A stretch of 64,000 bases of DNA from Bacteroidaceae bacterium (GTDB lineage: Bacteria > Bacteroidota > Bacteroidia > Bacteroidales > Bacteroidaceae). The translations under genes and the position numbers were made by a program. Below are positions 10,655 through 21,498 of the stretch, piece by piece (positions within the stretch are counted from its first letter, which is position 1; the number at the start of each line of letters is the position of its first letter). Under the pieces are notes generated by a model. It saw only the letters and a list, made by a program, of their open reading frames with translations. It ran no database searches and had not been told where the DNA came from. The stretch covers positions 186,001 to 250,000 of the forward strand of contig JAFZZI010000007.1 in assembly GCA_017615835.1 (NCBI GenBank), written 5' to 3'.

Positions 10655-12841
10655 TCAATTGATAAACAATAACTCACGATACTTAGGCAATGGCCACATA
10701 TCGTTGTCAACCACCTCCTCAAGCTTATCAATGGTCTTGCGCAGCGGAAAGAGACTATCGGCAATCTCGTGGTATGCAAGAGCTTTCTCGTACTCTCCTT
10801 CAATGGCATTGGCCTTTTTGCGTGCCTCAACCATGCTGTCAACCTGGCGGCGAAGGTCAGTGACAAGTTCTGAGATACTGGTTACAAGACCAATGCTCAC
10901 ACCTGACATTGCTGGATAGTTCTCACCATATACATCCTTCATAACCTTAATATTCTCCAGCAGCTTGGTCTGATAAGCCAGAGCGGCAGGTATTATATGG
11001 TTTATAGCCATACGGCCTATTACGCGGCCTTCAATCTGTACCTTCTTGGTATACGTCTCCCACTTCACCTCGTTACGGGCCTCAAGTTCCTTCTCGGTGT
11101 AAACACCCAGTTCAGTGAACATCTTGACAGCCTTAGGAGCGGTAAATGCCTTGAACATCTCAGGAACGTTAGTACTGGTGTCCAGACCGCGGCGCTTTGC
11201 CTCAGCCTTCCACTCATCGGTATAACCGTTACCGTCAAAGCAAACCACATCAATAATGCTCTTGATGATGGGTTTAAGAGTATCCATGAAAGCGATGTTC
11301 ATGGGTTTGCCAGCCTTCATCTCTTTATCTACAGCAGCCTTGAAGCTGATGAGCTGTTCTGCAACGGCAGCGTTAAGAGTGGTCATAGCACCTGCGCAGT
11401 TTGCACTTGAACCAACAGCACGGAACTCAAAGCGGTTACCGGTGAAAGCAAACGGTGAAGTACGGTTGCGGTCAGTGTTATCCACGAATATCTCCGGAAT
11501 CTCAACCAGACCCACTGACTTACCCTTCTTACCGGCAATCTCAATAGGAGTATCAGACGGAACCTCAAGCAGTTTCTTGAGAACAGATGTCATTGTTCGA
11601 CCAAGGAAAGCCGATACTATTGCGGGAGGAGCCTCGTTGGCGCCCAGACGGTGAGCATTGGTAGCGGTAGCAATAGATGCCTTGAGAAGGTCATTGTGCT
11701 TCTGTACGGCAGCCAGAACGTTTACAAAAAATGTAACGAACTGCAAGTTACCCATAGCATCCTTACCGGGAGCAAGCAACAATGTGCCAGTATCGGTTCC
11801 CAGTGACCAGTTGTTGTGCTTACCTGAACCATTGATTCCGTCAAAAGGCTTCTCATGGAACAAAACCACAAATCCATGCTTACGGGCGATGCTGTTCATC
11901 ACGTTCATCATCTGCTGGTTCTGATCATTTGAAAGGTTGGTCTCACCATATATAGGAGCAAGCTCGAACTGGTTAGGAGCAACCTCGTTATGACGTGTCT
12001 TAAGAGGAATACCGAGTTTATAACCTGCTATCTCAATGTCACGCATGAAAGCAGCAACACGTGAAGGAATGGCACCGAAATAGTGGTCATCCAGCTGCTG
12101 GTTCTTGGACGAAGCATGTCCCATCAGTGTACGGCCTGTAAGCATCAGGTCAGGACGGGCAGCATAAAGATCCTCATCAACCAGGAAGTACTCCTGCTCC
12201 CAGCCCAGGTATGAATAAACCTTCTTGACCTTGGAATCGAACATCTTGCAGATAGGCAGAGCTGCATCATTTACAGCCTTAAGAGCCTTCTTGAGCGGGG
12301 TCTTATAGTCAAGAGCCTCACCGGTATATGAAATGAACACAGTAGGTATGCAGAGCGTATCATCCTGTATGAACACAGGTGATGTGGGATCCCATGCAGT
12401 ATAGCCGCGAGCCTCAAAAGTAGCACGAATACCACCGCTGGGGAATGATGATGCGTCAGGTTCCTGCTGTGCAAGGGCCTTACCGTCAAAGGTCTCTATC
12501 ATACCACCCTTACCATCATACTCCATGAAAGAGTCATGCTTCTCGGCAGTACCATCAGTAAGCGGCTGGAACCAGTGTGTAACGTGTGTTACGCCATGCT
12601 CCAATGCCCAGACCTTCATGCCTGCGGCTACGCCATCGGCAGTTTTGCGATCCAGATGCTCGCCGTTGTCAATACAGTTAACCAGAGCCTTGTAGGTCTC
12701 AGCATCAAGATACTTGTGCATCTTGTCCCTGTTGAACACCAGTTCTCCAAAATAATCGGAAACCTTCTTTCCCGGTGTCTCCACTACAGCAGCTTTCTTT
12801 TTGAAAGCATCCTGTACTACATCAAATCTCATTTTACTCAT
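10655..12841 (-). CDS. glnN: Glutamine synthetase, type III
   Basis: ATP-dependent synthesis of glutamine from glutamate and ammonia. At 728 residues it is the long GSIII form characteristic of Bacteroidetes and some cyanobacteria, not the roughly 470-residue type I. Seen: MRFDVVQDAFKKK near the N terminus, GWEQEYFLVD (substrate and metal-binding glutamates), TRHNEVAPNQFELAPIYGE (a GSIII signature), NGSGKHNNWSLGTDTG (nucleotide and metal site) and NRTSPFAFTGNRFEFRAVGSS. The ATG at 12841 is used; MRFD is an alternative three codons in. First enzyme of the glnN-gltBD transcript, preceded by an Asn-rich leader ORF and a hairpin (12890-13158). Confidence 0.97.
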   Translation of the reverse strand: MSKMRFDVVQDAFKKKAAVVETPGKKVSDYFGELVFNRDKMHKYLDAETYKALVNCIDNGEHLDRKTADGVAAGMKVWALEHGVTHVTHWFQPLTDGTAEKHDSFMEYDGKGGMIETFDGKALAQQEPDASSFPSGGIRATFEARGYTAWDPTSPVFIQDDTLCIPTVFISYTGEALDYKTPLKKALKAVNDAALPICKMFDSKVKKVYSYLGWEQEYFLVDEDLYAARPDLMLTGRTLMGHASSKNQQLDDHYFGAIPSRVAAFMRDIEIAGYKLGIPLKTRHNEVAPNQFELAPIYGETNLSNDQNQQMMNVMNSIARKHGFVVLFHEKPFDGINGSGKHNNWSLGTDTGTLLLAPGKDAMGNLQFVTFFVNVLAAVQKHNDLLKASIATATNAHRLGANEAPPAIVSAFLGRTMTSVLKKLLEVPSDTPIEIAGKKGKSVGLVEIPEIFVDNTDRNRTSPFAFTGNRFEFRAVGSSANCAGAMTTLNAAVAEQLISFKAAVDKEMKAGKPMNIAFMDTLKPIIKSIIDVVCFDGNGYTDEWKAEAKRRGLDTSTNVPEMFKAFTAPKAVKMFTELGVYTEKELEARNEVKWETYTKKVQIEGRVIGRMAINHIIPAALAYQTKLLENIKVMKDVYGENYPAMSGVSIGLVTSISELVTDLRRQVDSMVEARKKANAIEGEYEKALAYHEIADSLFPLRKTIDKLEEVVDNDMWPLPKYRELLFIN

Positions 12842-12889
12842 AATTTTCTATTTAAATTGTTTTTTTGTTCTTGTTATTATCTAAAGACG

Positions 12890-12917
12890 AAAGGCTAGTC
12901 CAAGCGGGCCAGCCTTT
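12890..12917 (-). terminator. Leader terminator-like hairpin upstream of glnN
   Basis: A 12-position stem (AAAGGCTGGCCC with GGACTAGCCTTT, one mismatch and one G-U) around a 4-nt loop, ending 48 nt before the glnN ATG and followed by the moderately U-rich CGUCUUUAG. It sits where an attenuator terminator would. Its 5' arm GGCTGG (12914-12909) is complementary to CCAGCC (12967-12962) at the end of the leader ORF, which allows an alternative fold. Confidence 0.6.
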
Positions 12918-12952
12918 ATGTTTGTTTGATTGAGGGGGTTTTATCTGTTGAC

Positions 12953-13093
12953 TTACTCCCCGGCTGGAGAGAGATAAGCCCTGTCTGTGATAAAACGGTT
13001 CCAATTGCCGGAATTATTATTCCCGGCAGTACGCTTGGGGTTGAAACCATCCTCCAGAGCAGATATAAAACCAAATCCGTTCAACGCTTTCAC
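12953..13093 (-). CDS. Candidate Asn-rich leader peptide of the glnN-gltBD operon
   Basis: Unannotated 46-codon frame starting at GTG (13093) about 34 nt after a consensus -7 box and ending at TAA, 36 nt before the leader hairpin. Asn is clustered (AGNNNSGNWNR): 7 of 46 residues, five of them within eight positions. The AAT-AAT-AAT run lies in a potential hairpin (CCGGGA with TTCCGG), so a ribosome waiting there would melt it. I infer a regulatory peptide because of its position and the related leaders before glnB and glmS. Weak points: the start is GTG, and two other frames are also open here, one of 44 codons from an ATG at 13050 directly behind a GGAGG. The leader region as such is better supported than this exact frame. 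Confidence 0.45.
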   Translation of the reverse strand: MKALNGFGFISALEDGFNPKRTAGNNNSGNWNRFITDRAYLSPAGE

Positions 13094-13126
13094 TGCTTTG
13101 CTTGTCTTTATTTTTCAAAAACGATG

Positions 13127-13158
13127 CAAAAATAGCAATTATTGTTGCAATTTGAAAA
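13127..13158 (-). promoter_or_regulatory. Promoter of the glnN-gltBD operon
   Basis: Bacteroidetes-type -7 box TATTTTTG (13134-13127) with a T-rich -33 element about 20 nt upstream. It predicts a transcript starting near 13120 and a leader of about 280 nt before glnN, far longer than translation alone needs. Confidence 0.6.
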
Positions 13159-13229
13159 CAATTTCTCATAAATTTTCTCAAAATGATATTAAATAAATGT
13201 TTAATGCAGCAAACCGACATTTAAAAGGC

Positions 13230-14924
13230 TTATTTATAAGCGTTTTCGTGAACATCCCTTACGGCACGTCCGCTTGGATCATTCAGTTTACTGAAACTGG
13301 CATCCCATTTTAGAGCCTCAGCTGTCGAACAGGCCACACTTGGAACACTGGGTACACAAAGTGCTGCGCTCTCACTCGGAAAATGCTCCTCAAATATGCT
13401 GCGGTAGTAATACTCCTCCTTGTTCATGGGAGTGTTTATGGGGAAACGCTCAGCAGCATGACTCATCTGCTCATCTGTTACGGCAGCAGCGGTAATCTCC
13501 TTCAGAGAATCAATCCAACTGTAACCCACACCGTCGCTGAACTGCTCTTTCTGGCGCCAAGCAACGCTCTCAGGCAGCATATCTGCAAAAGCCTCACGAA
13601 CTACGCGTTTCTCTATGCTCTTTCCAGGACACATCTTTGCCTCGGGGTTCATGCGCATAGCCACATCCAGAAACTCCTTGTCAAGGAAGGGCACCCTACC
13701 CTCAACGCCCCATGCGGCGAGTGACTTGTTGGCGCGCAGACAATCATAAAGATGGAGCTTTGATATCTTTCGTACCGTCTCCTCATGGAAAGCCTGAGCA
13801 TCAGGAGCCTTATGGAAGTACAGATAACCTCCAAATACCTCATCGGCACCCTCACCGCTAAGTACCATTTTTATACCCATACTGCGTATTACGCGGGCAA
13901 GAAGGTACATTGGAGTGCTGGCACGGACAGTCGTAACATCATATGTCTCAATAAAATAGATTACATCGCGTATGGCATCCAGACCCTCCTGTACTGTATA
14001 GTTGATTTCATGGTGGACCGTACCTATGTACTCGGCCACTTCGCGTGCCTTTGCCAGATCAGGGGCACCCTTAAGGCCAACTGCAAATGAGTGCAGACGT
14101 GGCCACCAAGCCTCCTGCTTATCATCCGTCTCTATGCGGCGGGCAGCGTTTTTCTTTGCTATGGCCGATATGACCGAGCTGTCCAGACCACCGCTCAGAA
14201 GCACACCGTAAGGCACATCACACATCAGCTGACGCTTTACAGCAGCCTCAAGAGCATCGTGCAGTTCCTTTATATCGGATTTGTTATTCTTGACAGCATC
14301 ATACTTGAACCAGTCACGGGTGTACCAGCGCTCAATATGCCCGGCGCGGCTGTTCAGAAAATGACCTGGCAGGAACGGCTCATATTTTGTACAGATACCC
14401 TCAAGTGCCTTAAGTTCACTAGCCACACAGACATGTCCTTCCTTATCCTTACCTATATAAAGAGGTATCACACCTATAGGATCACGGGCAATCAGATATT
14501 CATCACGCTCTGCATCATACAGTGCAAAGGCAAAAATACCGTTCAATCTTTCAAGCATACGGATAAAATCCTCCTGACTGCCACCTGCTGCCACTGCATC
14601 ACGATATAGAGCCAGGATGACCTCACAGTCACTGCCGGTACTGAACGTATAGCGTCCCTCATACTCACGGCGAATAGCCTGATGGTTGTAAATCTCACCG
14701 TTCACAGCCAGAACCTGGAGGTTGTCCATACTGAACAGCGGCTGACCACCAGACTGAGGATCGACAATACTCAGACGCTCATGAGCAAGGATTGCTGAGC
14801 CTCCACACCAGATACCGCTCCAGTCAGGACCACGATGACGTATTCTGCGACTCATTTCCAACGCACGCTGCCGGAGCTCCTCTGACTGCCTCTTAATCCT
14901 GAAGATTGAAACTATTCCACACAT
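13230..14924 (-). CDS. asnB: Asparagine synthase (glutamine-hydrolysing)
   Basis: Converts aspartate to asparagine with glutamine as nitrogen donor. The N-terminal class II amidotransferase domain begins with the catalytic Cys2 (MCGIVSIF). Ammonia is used by the C-terminal synthase domain, which has the ATP pyrophosphatase loop LLSGGLDSSVISA near residue 245 and SGEGADEVFGGYLYF near residue 350. 564 residues, typical of the AsnB family. It starts 71 nt after amtB with no terminator between, so it probably belongs to the glnB-amtB-asnB unit. That would place an Asn-making enzyme behind the Asn/Gln-rich leader at 16729-16851. Confidence 0.96.
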   Translation of the reverse strand: MCGIVSIFRIKRQSEELRQRALEMSRRIRHRGPDWSGIWCGGSAILAHERLSIVDPQSGGQPLFSMDNLQVLAVNGEIYNHQAIRREYEGRYTFSTGSDCEVILALYRDAVAAGGSQEDFIRMLERLNGIFAFALYDAERDEYLIARDPIGVIPLYIGKDKEGHVCVASELKALEGICTKYEPFLPGHFLNSRAGHIERWYTRDWFKYDAVKNNKSDIKELHDALEAAVKRQLMCDVPYGVLLSGGLDSSVISAIAKKNAARRIETDDKQEAWWPRLHSFAVGLKGAPDLAKAREVAEYIGTVHHEINYTVQEGLDAIRDVIYFIETYDVTTVRASTPMYLLARVIRSMGIKMVLSGEGADEVFGGYLYFHKAPDAQAFHEETVRKISKLHLYDCLRANKSLAAWGVEGRVPFLDKEFLDVAMRMNPEAKMCPGKSIEKRVVREAFADMLPESVAWRQKEQFSDGVGYSWIDSLKEITAAAVTDEQMSHAAERFPINTPMNKEEYYYRSIFEEHFPSESAALCVPSVPSVACSTAEALKWDASFSKLNDPSGRAVRDVHENAYK

Positions 14925-14995
14925 AATATCTATTGTTTATTACTGTATTTGTCTTGCTCTGCGAGATATTTATTATCTACGGTTCCTATGTGACA

Positions 14996-16243
14996 TTAGA
15001 TGTTGTAAGCAGTCTCTCCATGTTCATAGATATCCAGACCTTCTTCTTCAACTCTGGGCTCAACGCGGATACCGTGAACTTTCTTGAGAATAACGAATGT
15101 GAGCATACCAAGACCGAATGACCAAACAACTGTTACCAGTGATCCAAGGGCCTCAACACCCAGGAAGTGCCAGCCACCACCATAGAACAAACCACCATCC
15201 AAAGCAAACATACCTGTCATGAGAGTACCCAGAATACCGCAGACTCCGTGTACCGATACAGCGCCTACAGGATCATCAATCTTACAGACCTTATCAATAA
15301 GGGCTACAGAACCAACCATCGCTACACCGCAAACGGTACCGATGATTGCTGAACCGCCTATTGAAACAAGGTCACATCCGGCTGTAATACCTACCAGACC
15401 TGCCAGGATACCGTTGCAAACCAATGAGAGTGAAGGCTTGCCATATACCAGCCATGTAAGGAACAGCACTGAAAGGCCGCCTGTAGCAGCTGCCATATTG
15501 GTTGTACACATTACGTGTGAGATTGCCATTGCGTTTTCAGAACCTTCAGCAGCCAGCTGTGAACCAGGGTTGAATCCGAACCAGCCGAACCAGAGGATGA
15601 ATACTCCCAGAGCGCCGAATGTCAGGTTGTGACCGGGAATAGCGCGTGATTCGCCAGCCTTTGAGTATTTTCCGATACGGGGTCCAAGTACCATAGCACC
15701 GGCAAGTGCAATCACACCACCACAAGTGTGAACAACAGTTGAACCGGCAAAATCATGGAAACCAAGCTCGCTCAGCCAACCGCCGCCCCATGTCCAGTGA
15801 CCCTCAATGGGATAAATCAGCACTGAAATGATGATAGAAATAAGTACGTACATCGAGAACTTGGTTCTCTCAGCCATACCACCTGATACTATTGTAGCGG
15901 CGGTAGCGCAGAATACGGTTTGGAAAATCAGGGTGCACTCAGCAGGAACGTTTGAGTCACCTATGAATGTCCAGTCAAAAAGGTGAAGTCCACCTATGAA
16001 TCCGTTGTTTGTTCCATGCATCAGGCCAAAACCTATCATCCAGAACAGGAAAGAACCTACCATGAAATCCACGAAGTTCTTCATCAGAATATTTGCAGTA
16101 TTCTTGGAACGGGTAAAGCCAGCCTCAACCAGTGCAAACCCGGGCTGCATAAAGAACACCAGCATTGCTGCTATCAACACCCAGACTGTATCCAGTCCGC
16201 TAATTCCACTCTCTGTTATTGTCGATATAATTGTATCTTCCAT
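14996..16243 (-). CDS. amtB: Ammonium transporter
   Basis: Inner-membrane channel for ammonium, 415 residues with about 11 hydrophobic segments. Both conserved pore histidines are present (VVHTCGGVIALAG and VHGVCGILGTL), and the early motif MQPGFALVEAGFTRSKN is typical. The cytoplasmic tail keeps the GLDIYEHGE motif that docks P-II proteins, fitting glnB immediately upstream (29-nt gap). Expected to be blocked by P-II when nitrogen is plentiful. Confidence 0.97.
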   Translation of the reverse strand: MEDTIISTITESGISGLDTVWVLIAAMLVFFMQPGFALVEAGFTRSKNTANILMKNFVDFMVGSFLFWMIGFGLMHGTNNGFIGGLHLFDWTFIGDSNVPAECTLIFQTVFCATAATIVSGGMAERTKFSMYVLISIIISVLIYPIEGHWTWGGGWLSELGFHDFAGSTVVHTCGGVIALAGAMVLGPRIGKYSKAGESRAIPGHNLTFGALGVFILWFGWFGFNPGSQLAAEGSENAMAISHVMCTTNMAAATGGLSVLFLTWLVYGKPSLSLVCNGILAGLVGITAGCDLVSIGGSAIIGTVCGVAMVGSVALIDKVCKIDDPVGAVSVHGVCGILGTLMTGMFALDGGLFYGGGWHFLGVEALGSLVTVVWSFGLGMLTFVILKKVHGIRVEPRVEEEGLDIYEHGETAYNI

Positions 16244-16272
16244 AATCGTGTTTGTTTAAAATCGCGTTTTAC

Positions 16273-16620
16273 TCATTTCTTGTCACGTAATACGGTATCA
16301 CCGTGTTCTCCGGTGCGGATTGACCAGGTATCATCCACTGGGCTTACGAATATTCGGCCATCACCCACCTGGCCGGTACGGGCAGCACCCATAATTGCAT
16401 CAATGGCAGGCTGTACAAACTGATCACGGCAGATAATTGTTATCTCAATACGTGAGATGATATCTGTGCTGTACATTACGCCACGATAGATACGATCCTG
16501 ACGGGCCTGACCTATGGCATGAACTTCAGCATAAGAGAACCAGTTTATGTCGGCCTCAAAAAGAGCCTCCTTCACATCTTCAAACCGGGTTTTCCGGATG
16601 ATTGCTTCAATCTTTTTCAT
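16273..16620 (-). CDS. glnB: Nitrogen regulatory protein P-II
   Basis: Small trimeric sensor of 2-oxoglutarate, ATP/ADP and, in many species, glutamine; partner of AmtB. 115 residues, slightly longer than most. Seen: the N-terminal MKKIEAIIRKTRFEDVKEAL, a T-loop around RQDRIYRGVMY that keeps the tyrosine at the position uridylylated in enterobacteria, and the B-loop TGQVGDGRIFV. Modification cannot be inferred from the sequence alone. The genetic link to amtB suggests GlnK-like control of ammonium uptake. Transcription has to cross the leader terminator at 16670-16699 to reach it. Confidence 0.96.
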   Translation of the reverse strand: MKKIEAIIRKTRFEDVKEALFEADINWFSYAEVHAIGQARQDRIYRGVMYSTDIISRIEITIICRDQFVQPAIDAIMGAARTGQVGDGRIFVSPVDDTWSIRTGEHGDTVLRDKK

Positions 16621-16669
16621 TTGTGATTTGTTTTGAGGTTAATTATTGTGTTTTGATGCATCGTTAAAC

Positions 16670-16699
16670 AAAAAAGGCCGGTCTAAACAGACCAGCCTT
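16670..16699 (-). terminator. Intrinsic terminator in the glnB leader (attenuator)
   Basis: On the minus strand an 11-position stem (AAGGCTGGTCT with AGACCGGCCTT, one G-U) with a GTTT loop, followed directly by six U. It is a textbook intrinsic terminator, yet it lies between the leader ORF and glnB, 49 nt before the glnB ATG, so it must be conditional. CTGGTCTG in its 5' arm (16695-16688) can pair instead with CAGAACCAG in the leader ORF (16788-16780), leaving one bulged A. Confidence 0.85.
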
Positions 16700-16728
16700 A
16701 TTTCTTTTTCTTTTATCTAAATCAACAG

Positions 16729-16851
16729 TTACATACCTGACCGGTCAAAAGGTATAACCATCGGAACCTGATTATTATTCTGGTTCTGATTATTCTGCTG
16801 CTGGTTGTTATTCAGCTGAACAGTGGTTATATTTTTAAAACCGATAAACAT
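16729..16851 (-). CDS. Gln/Asn-rich leader peptide of the glnB-amtB-asnB operon
   Basis: Unannotated 40-codon ORF with an ATG start (MFIGFKNITTVQ...) and TAA stop. From residue 12 to 28 nearly every codon is Gln or Asn: QLNNNQQQNNQNQNNNQ. In total there are 10 Asn and 7 Gln in 40, and every Gln codon is CAG. It starts about 25-30 nt after the predicted transcription start and ends 29 nt before an intrinsic terminator. That is the layout of amino-acid leader peptides such as those of trp or his operons, but with the amides of nitrogen assimilation as the sensed residues. It has no signal peptide or domain, and a regulatory role through ribosome stalling is inferred. Confidence 0.75.
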   Translation of the reverse strand: MFIGFKNITTVQLNNNQQQNNQNQNNNQVPMVIPFDRSGM

Positions 16852-16882
16852 AAAACTGTTTTTCCTGTTTCAATTTCTGCGG

Positions 16883-16890
16883 CAAAGATA
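16883..16890 (-). promoter_or_regulatory. -7 box of the glnB operon promoter
   Basis: TATCTTTG matches the Bacteroidetes TAnnTTTG -7 box. No good -33 TTTG lies at the usual 19-21 nt, so activation may need another factor. The leader ATG is about 30 nt downstream. Confidence 0.55.
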
Positions 16891-17007
16891 AGCACTTTTT
16901 TGATACATTGTTCACCAAAACACAGAAAATTTTACTTTTTTCTATCAAGTCGCTGCATACACGAACATTTAGAAAGCATAACTAGCGTAATTACTGCAAA
17001 TTGCTAC

Positions 17008-20534
<3,527 letters not shown>

Positions 20535-20544
20535 ATTCCAATTC

Positions 20545-20583
20545 AAAAAAAGAGGAGGGCTGATCCTGCCAGAACCAGCCCTC
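20545..20583 (-). terminator. Intrinsic terminator in the glmS leader (attenuator)
   Basis: Minus-strand stem GAGGGCTG with CAGCCCTC (8 bp, extendable in the loop), then CTC and seven U, ending about 10 nt before the glmS ATG. A terminator inside the 5' leader of an essential gene must be conditional. Its 5' side CTGGTTCTG (20578-20570) can pair with CAGAACTTG in the leader ORF (20684-20676): 6 perfect pairs plus two flanking ones, including one G-U. Confidence 0.85.
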
Positions 20584-20621
20584 ACTCAAATTAATAATAT
20601 TCAATATTTCCAGAATCTCCA

Positions 20622-20735
20622 TCATATTATCCGACTGGTGAAACAACACGGAGATGCCGGAACCCGATTATCATTCAAGTTCTGCTTGTCATTCATCTGA
20701 TTAGAAAGACAATTATATGTAACTATTCCCTCCAT
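20622..20735 (-). CDS. Asn/Gln-containing leader peptide of the glmS-pyrG operon
   Basis: Unannotated 37-codon ORF from ATG (MEGIVTYNCLSNQMNDKQN...) to TGA, starting about 13 nt after the predicted transcription start and stopping 38 nt before the leader terminator. Six Asn and two Gln fall within codons 8-23. Codons 18-26 (QNLNDNRVP) align in frame with codons 22-30 of the glnB leader (QNQNNNQVP), 23 of 27 bases being identical, so the two leaders are related by descent or by shared constraint. An in-frame start farther upstream would lie before the promoter, which supports this ATG. A role in attenuating glmS, whose enzyme consumes glutamine, is inferred. Confidence 0.65.
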   Translation of the reverse strand: MEGIVTYNCLSNQMNDKQNLNDNRVPASPCCFTSRII

Positions 20736-20754
20736 TATTGCTTCAATCTGTCGG

Positions 20755-20785
20755 CAAAAATACAAAATTAATTTCAATTTGCAAT
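20755..20785 (-). promoter_or_regulatory. Promoter of the glmS-pyrG operon
   Basis: -7 box TATTTTTG (20762-20755) and an ATTG -33 element 19 nt upstream, matching the Bacteroidetes consensus. The predicted transcript starts near 20748, giving a leader of about 215 nt. Confidence 0.65.
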
Positions 20786-20844
20786 TTTTTGATTGTTTTT
20801 TATTCAAAGACAGATGTACGTTGTCACATCGTGACCAAAATTAC

Positions 20845-20874
20845 GCAGCAGCCTTGAGGGGCTGCTGCTTTTTT
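20845..20874. terminator. Terminator after the polysaccharide operon
   Basis: A 9-bp stem (GCAGCAGCC with GGCTGCTGC) with a 6-nt loop, directly followed by T6 on the plus strand and by GTAATTTT on the minus strand. It separates the end of the DUF1573 gene from the glmS promoter. Confidence 0.75.
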
Positions 20875-20903
20875 ACGGTTATTTATGTGCTATATGAGGA
20901 AAG

Positions 20904-21494
20904 TCAGAAAGACATCCCGTCAAGGTCACCTTGGAAAGACTCCTTGAATTCAGTACGAGGATCAGTACCTGAATCAGTATAATAGCCCTTCTGGGACGGC
21001 ATTCCATCGACAAACTCCCTGAGAGATCCAACTCTCCTTGTCTGTTCCTGCCAGAGTTGCTCATAATCACGAATATAGTCTGCACGTGGAACAACGTTCG
21101 TGTCGAACTCAAGTTCTATGTATGTGGAATCCTGAAAATTACCGTAACAGTAAATGAAATGGTCCACATAGCCTGTATTCTTGATAGTGTTGAAACTCAG
21201 GTACACAGCACTTATTTTGTGGGGGAGGACAACGATCGGGAGTTCGCTTCGCGGAACTATGCAGCCGCACGTAGTCTGTATCTCTTCTATGAAAAGAGGA
21301 TAATCAGACGTATTTTCTATCTCGTAAGCAATATCCATCATCTCTCCCTGAAGAACCGGGTAATAGTGGCGTACCGGATCAAGTACTACAACTGAGGCCG
21401 GCTTAAGTGCCTTATTGCACGAGTATAAAGCAAACACAACTGTTGCCAATGCCATGAGGCATATATAGGCAGAATTATTTTTCATTTTGTTCAT
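20904..21494 (-). CDS. DUF1573 lipoprotein
   Basis: Predicted lipoprotein of about 196 residues: signal peptide with lipobox FALYSC, then one DUF1573 Ig-like domain with the hallmark TTCGCIVPR. I start at the ATG at 21494, 4 nt after the DUF4838 stop, rather than at an ATG overlapping that gene. DUF1573 proteins are abundant in Bacteroidetes cell envelopes and their function is unknown. As last gene of the HEAT-GT2-YaiO-DUF4838 operon, it is probably an accessory envelope protein for the polysaccharide made there. The C-terminal ~60 residues, rich in Gly, Ser and Asp, look disordered. Confidence 0.85.
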   Translation of the reverse strand: MNKMKNNSAYICLMALATVVFALYSCNKALKPASVVVLDPVRHYYPVLQGEMMDIAYEIENTSDYPLFIEEIQTTCGCIVPRSELPIVVLPHKISAVYLSFNTIKNTGYVDHFIYCYGNFQDSTYIELEFDTNVVPRADYIRDYEQLWQEQTRRVGSLREFVDGMPSQKGYYTDSGTDPRTEFKESFQGDLDGMSF

Positions 21495-21498
21495 ATAG

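Noticed and set aside
12916..13050. 44-codon ATG frame in the glnN leader (MVSTPSVLPG...), directly behind GGAGG
   Set aside because: Not excluded, but the GGAGG touches the ATG and is too close, its stop runs into the hairpin, and it lacks the Asn cluster shared with the other leaders. Conservation would decide.
13017..13220. 67-codon minus-strand frame upstream of glnN (starts MSVCCIKHLFN)
   Set aside because: It begins upstream of the -7 box at 13127-13134, so most of it would not be on the leader transcript, and it has no amino-acid bias linked to nitrogen.
20535..20748. glmS ribozyme in the glmS leader
   Set aside because: The known ribozyme needs about 150 nt of conserved core directly before the gene; this leader instead holds an ORF and a terminator.
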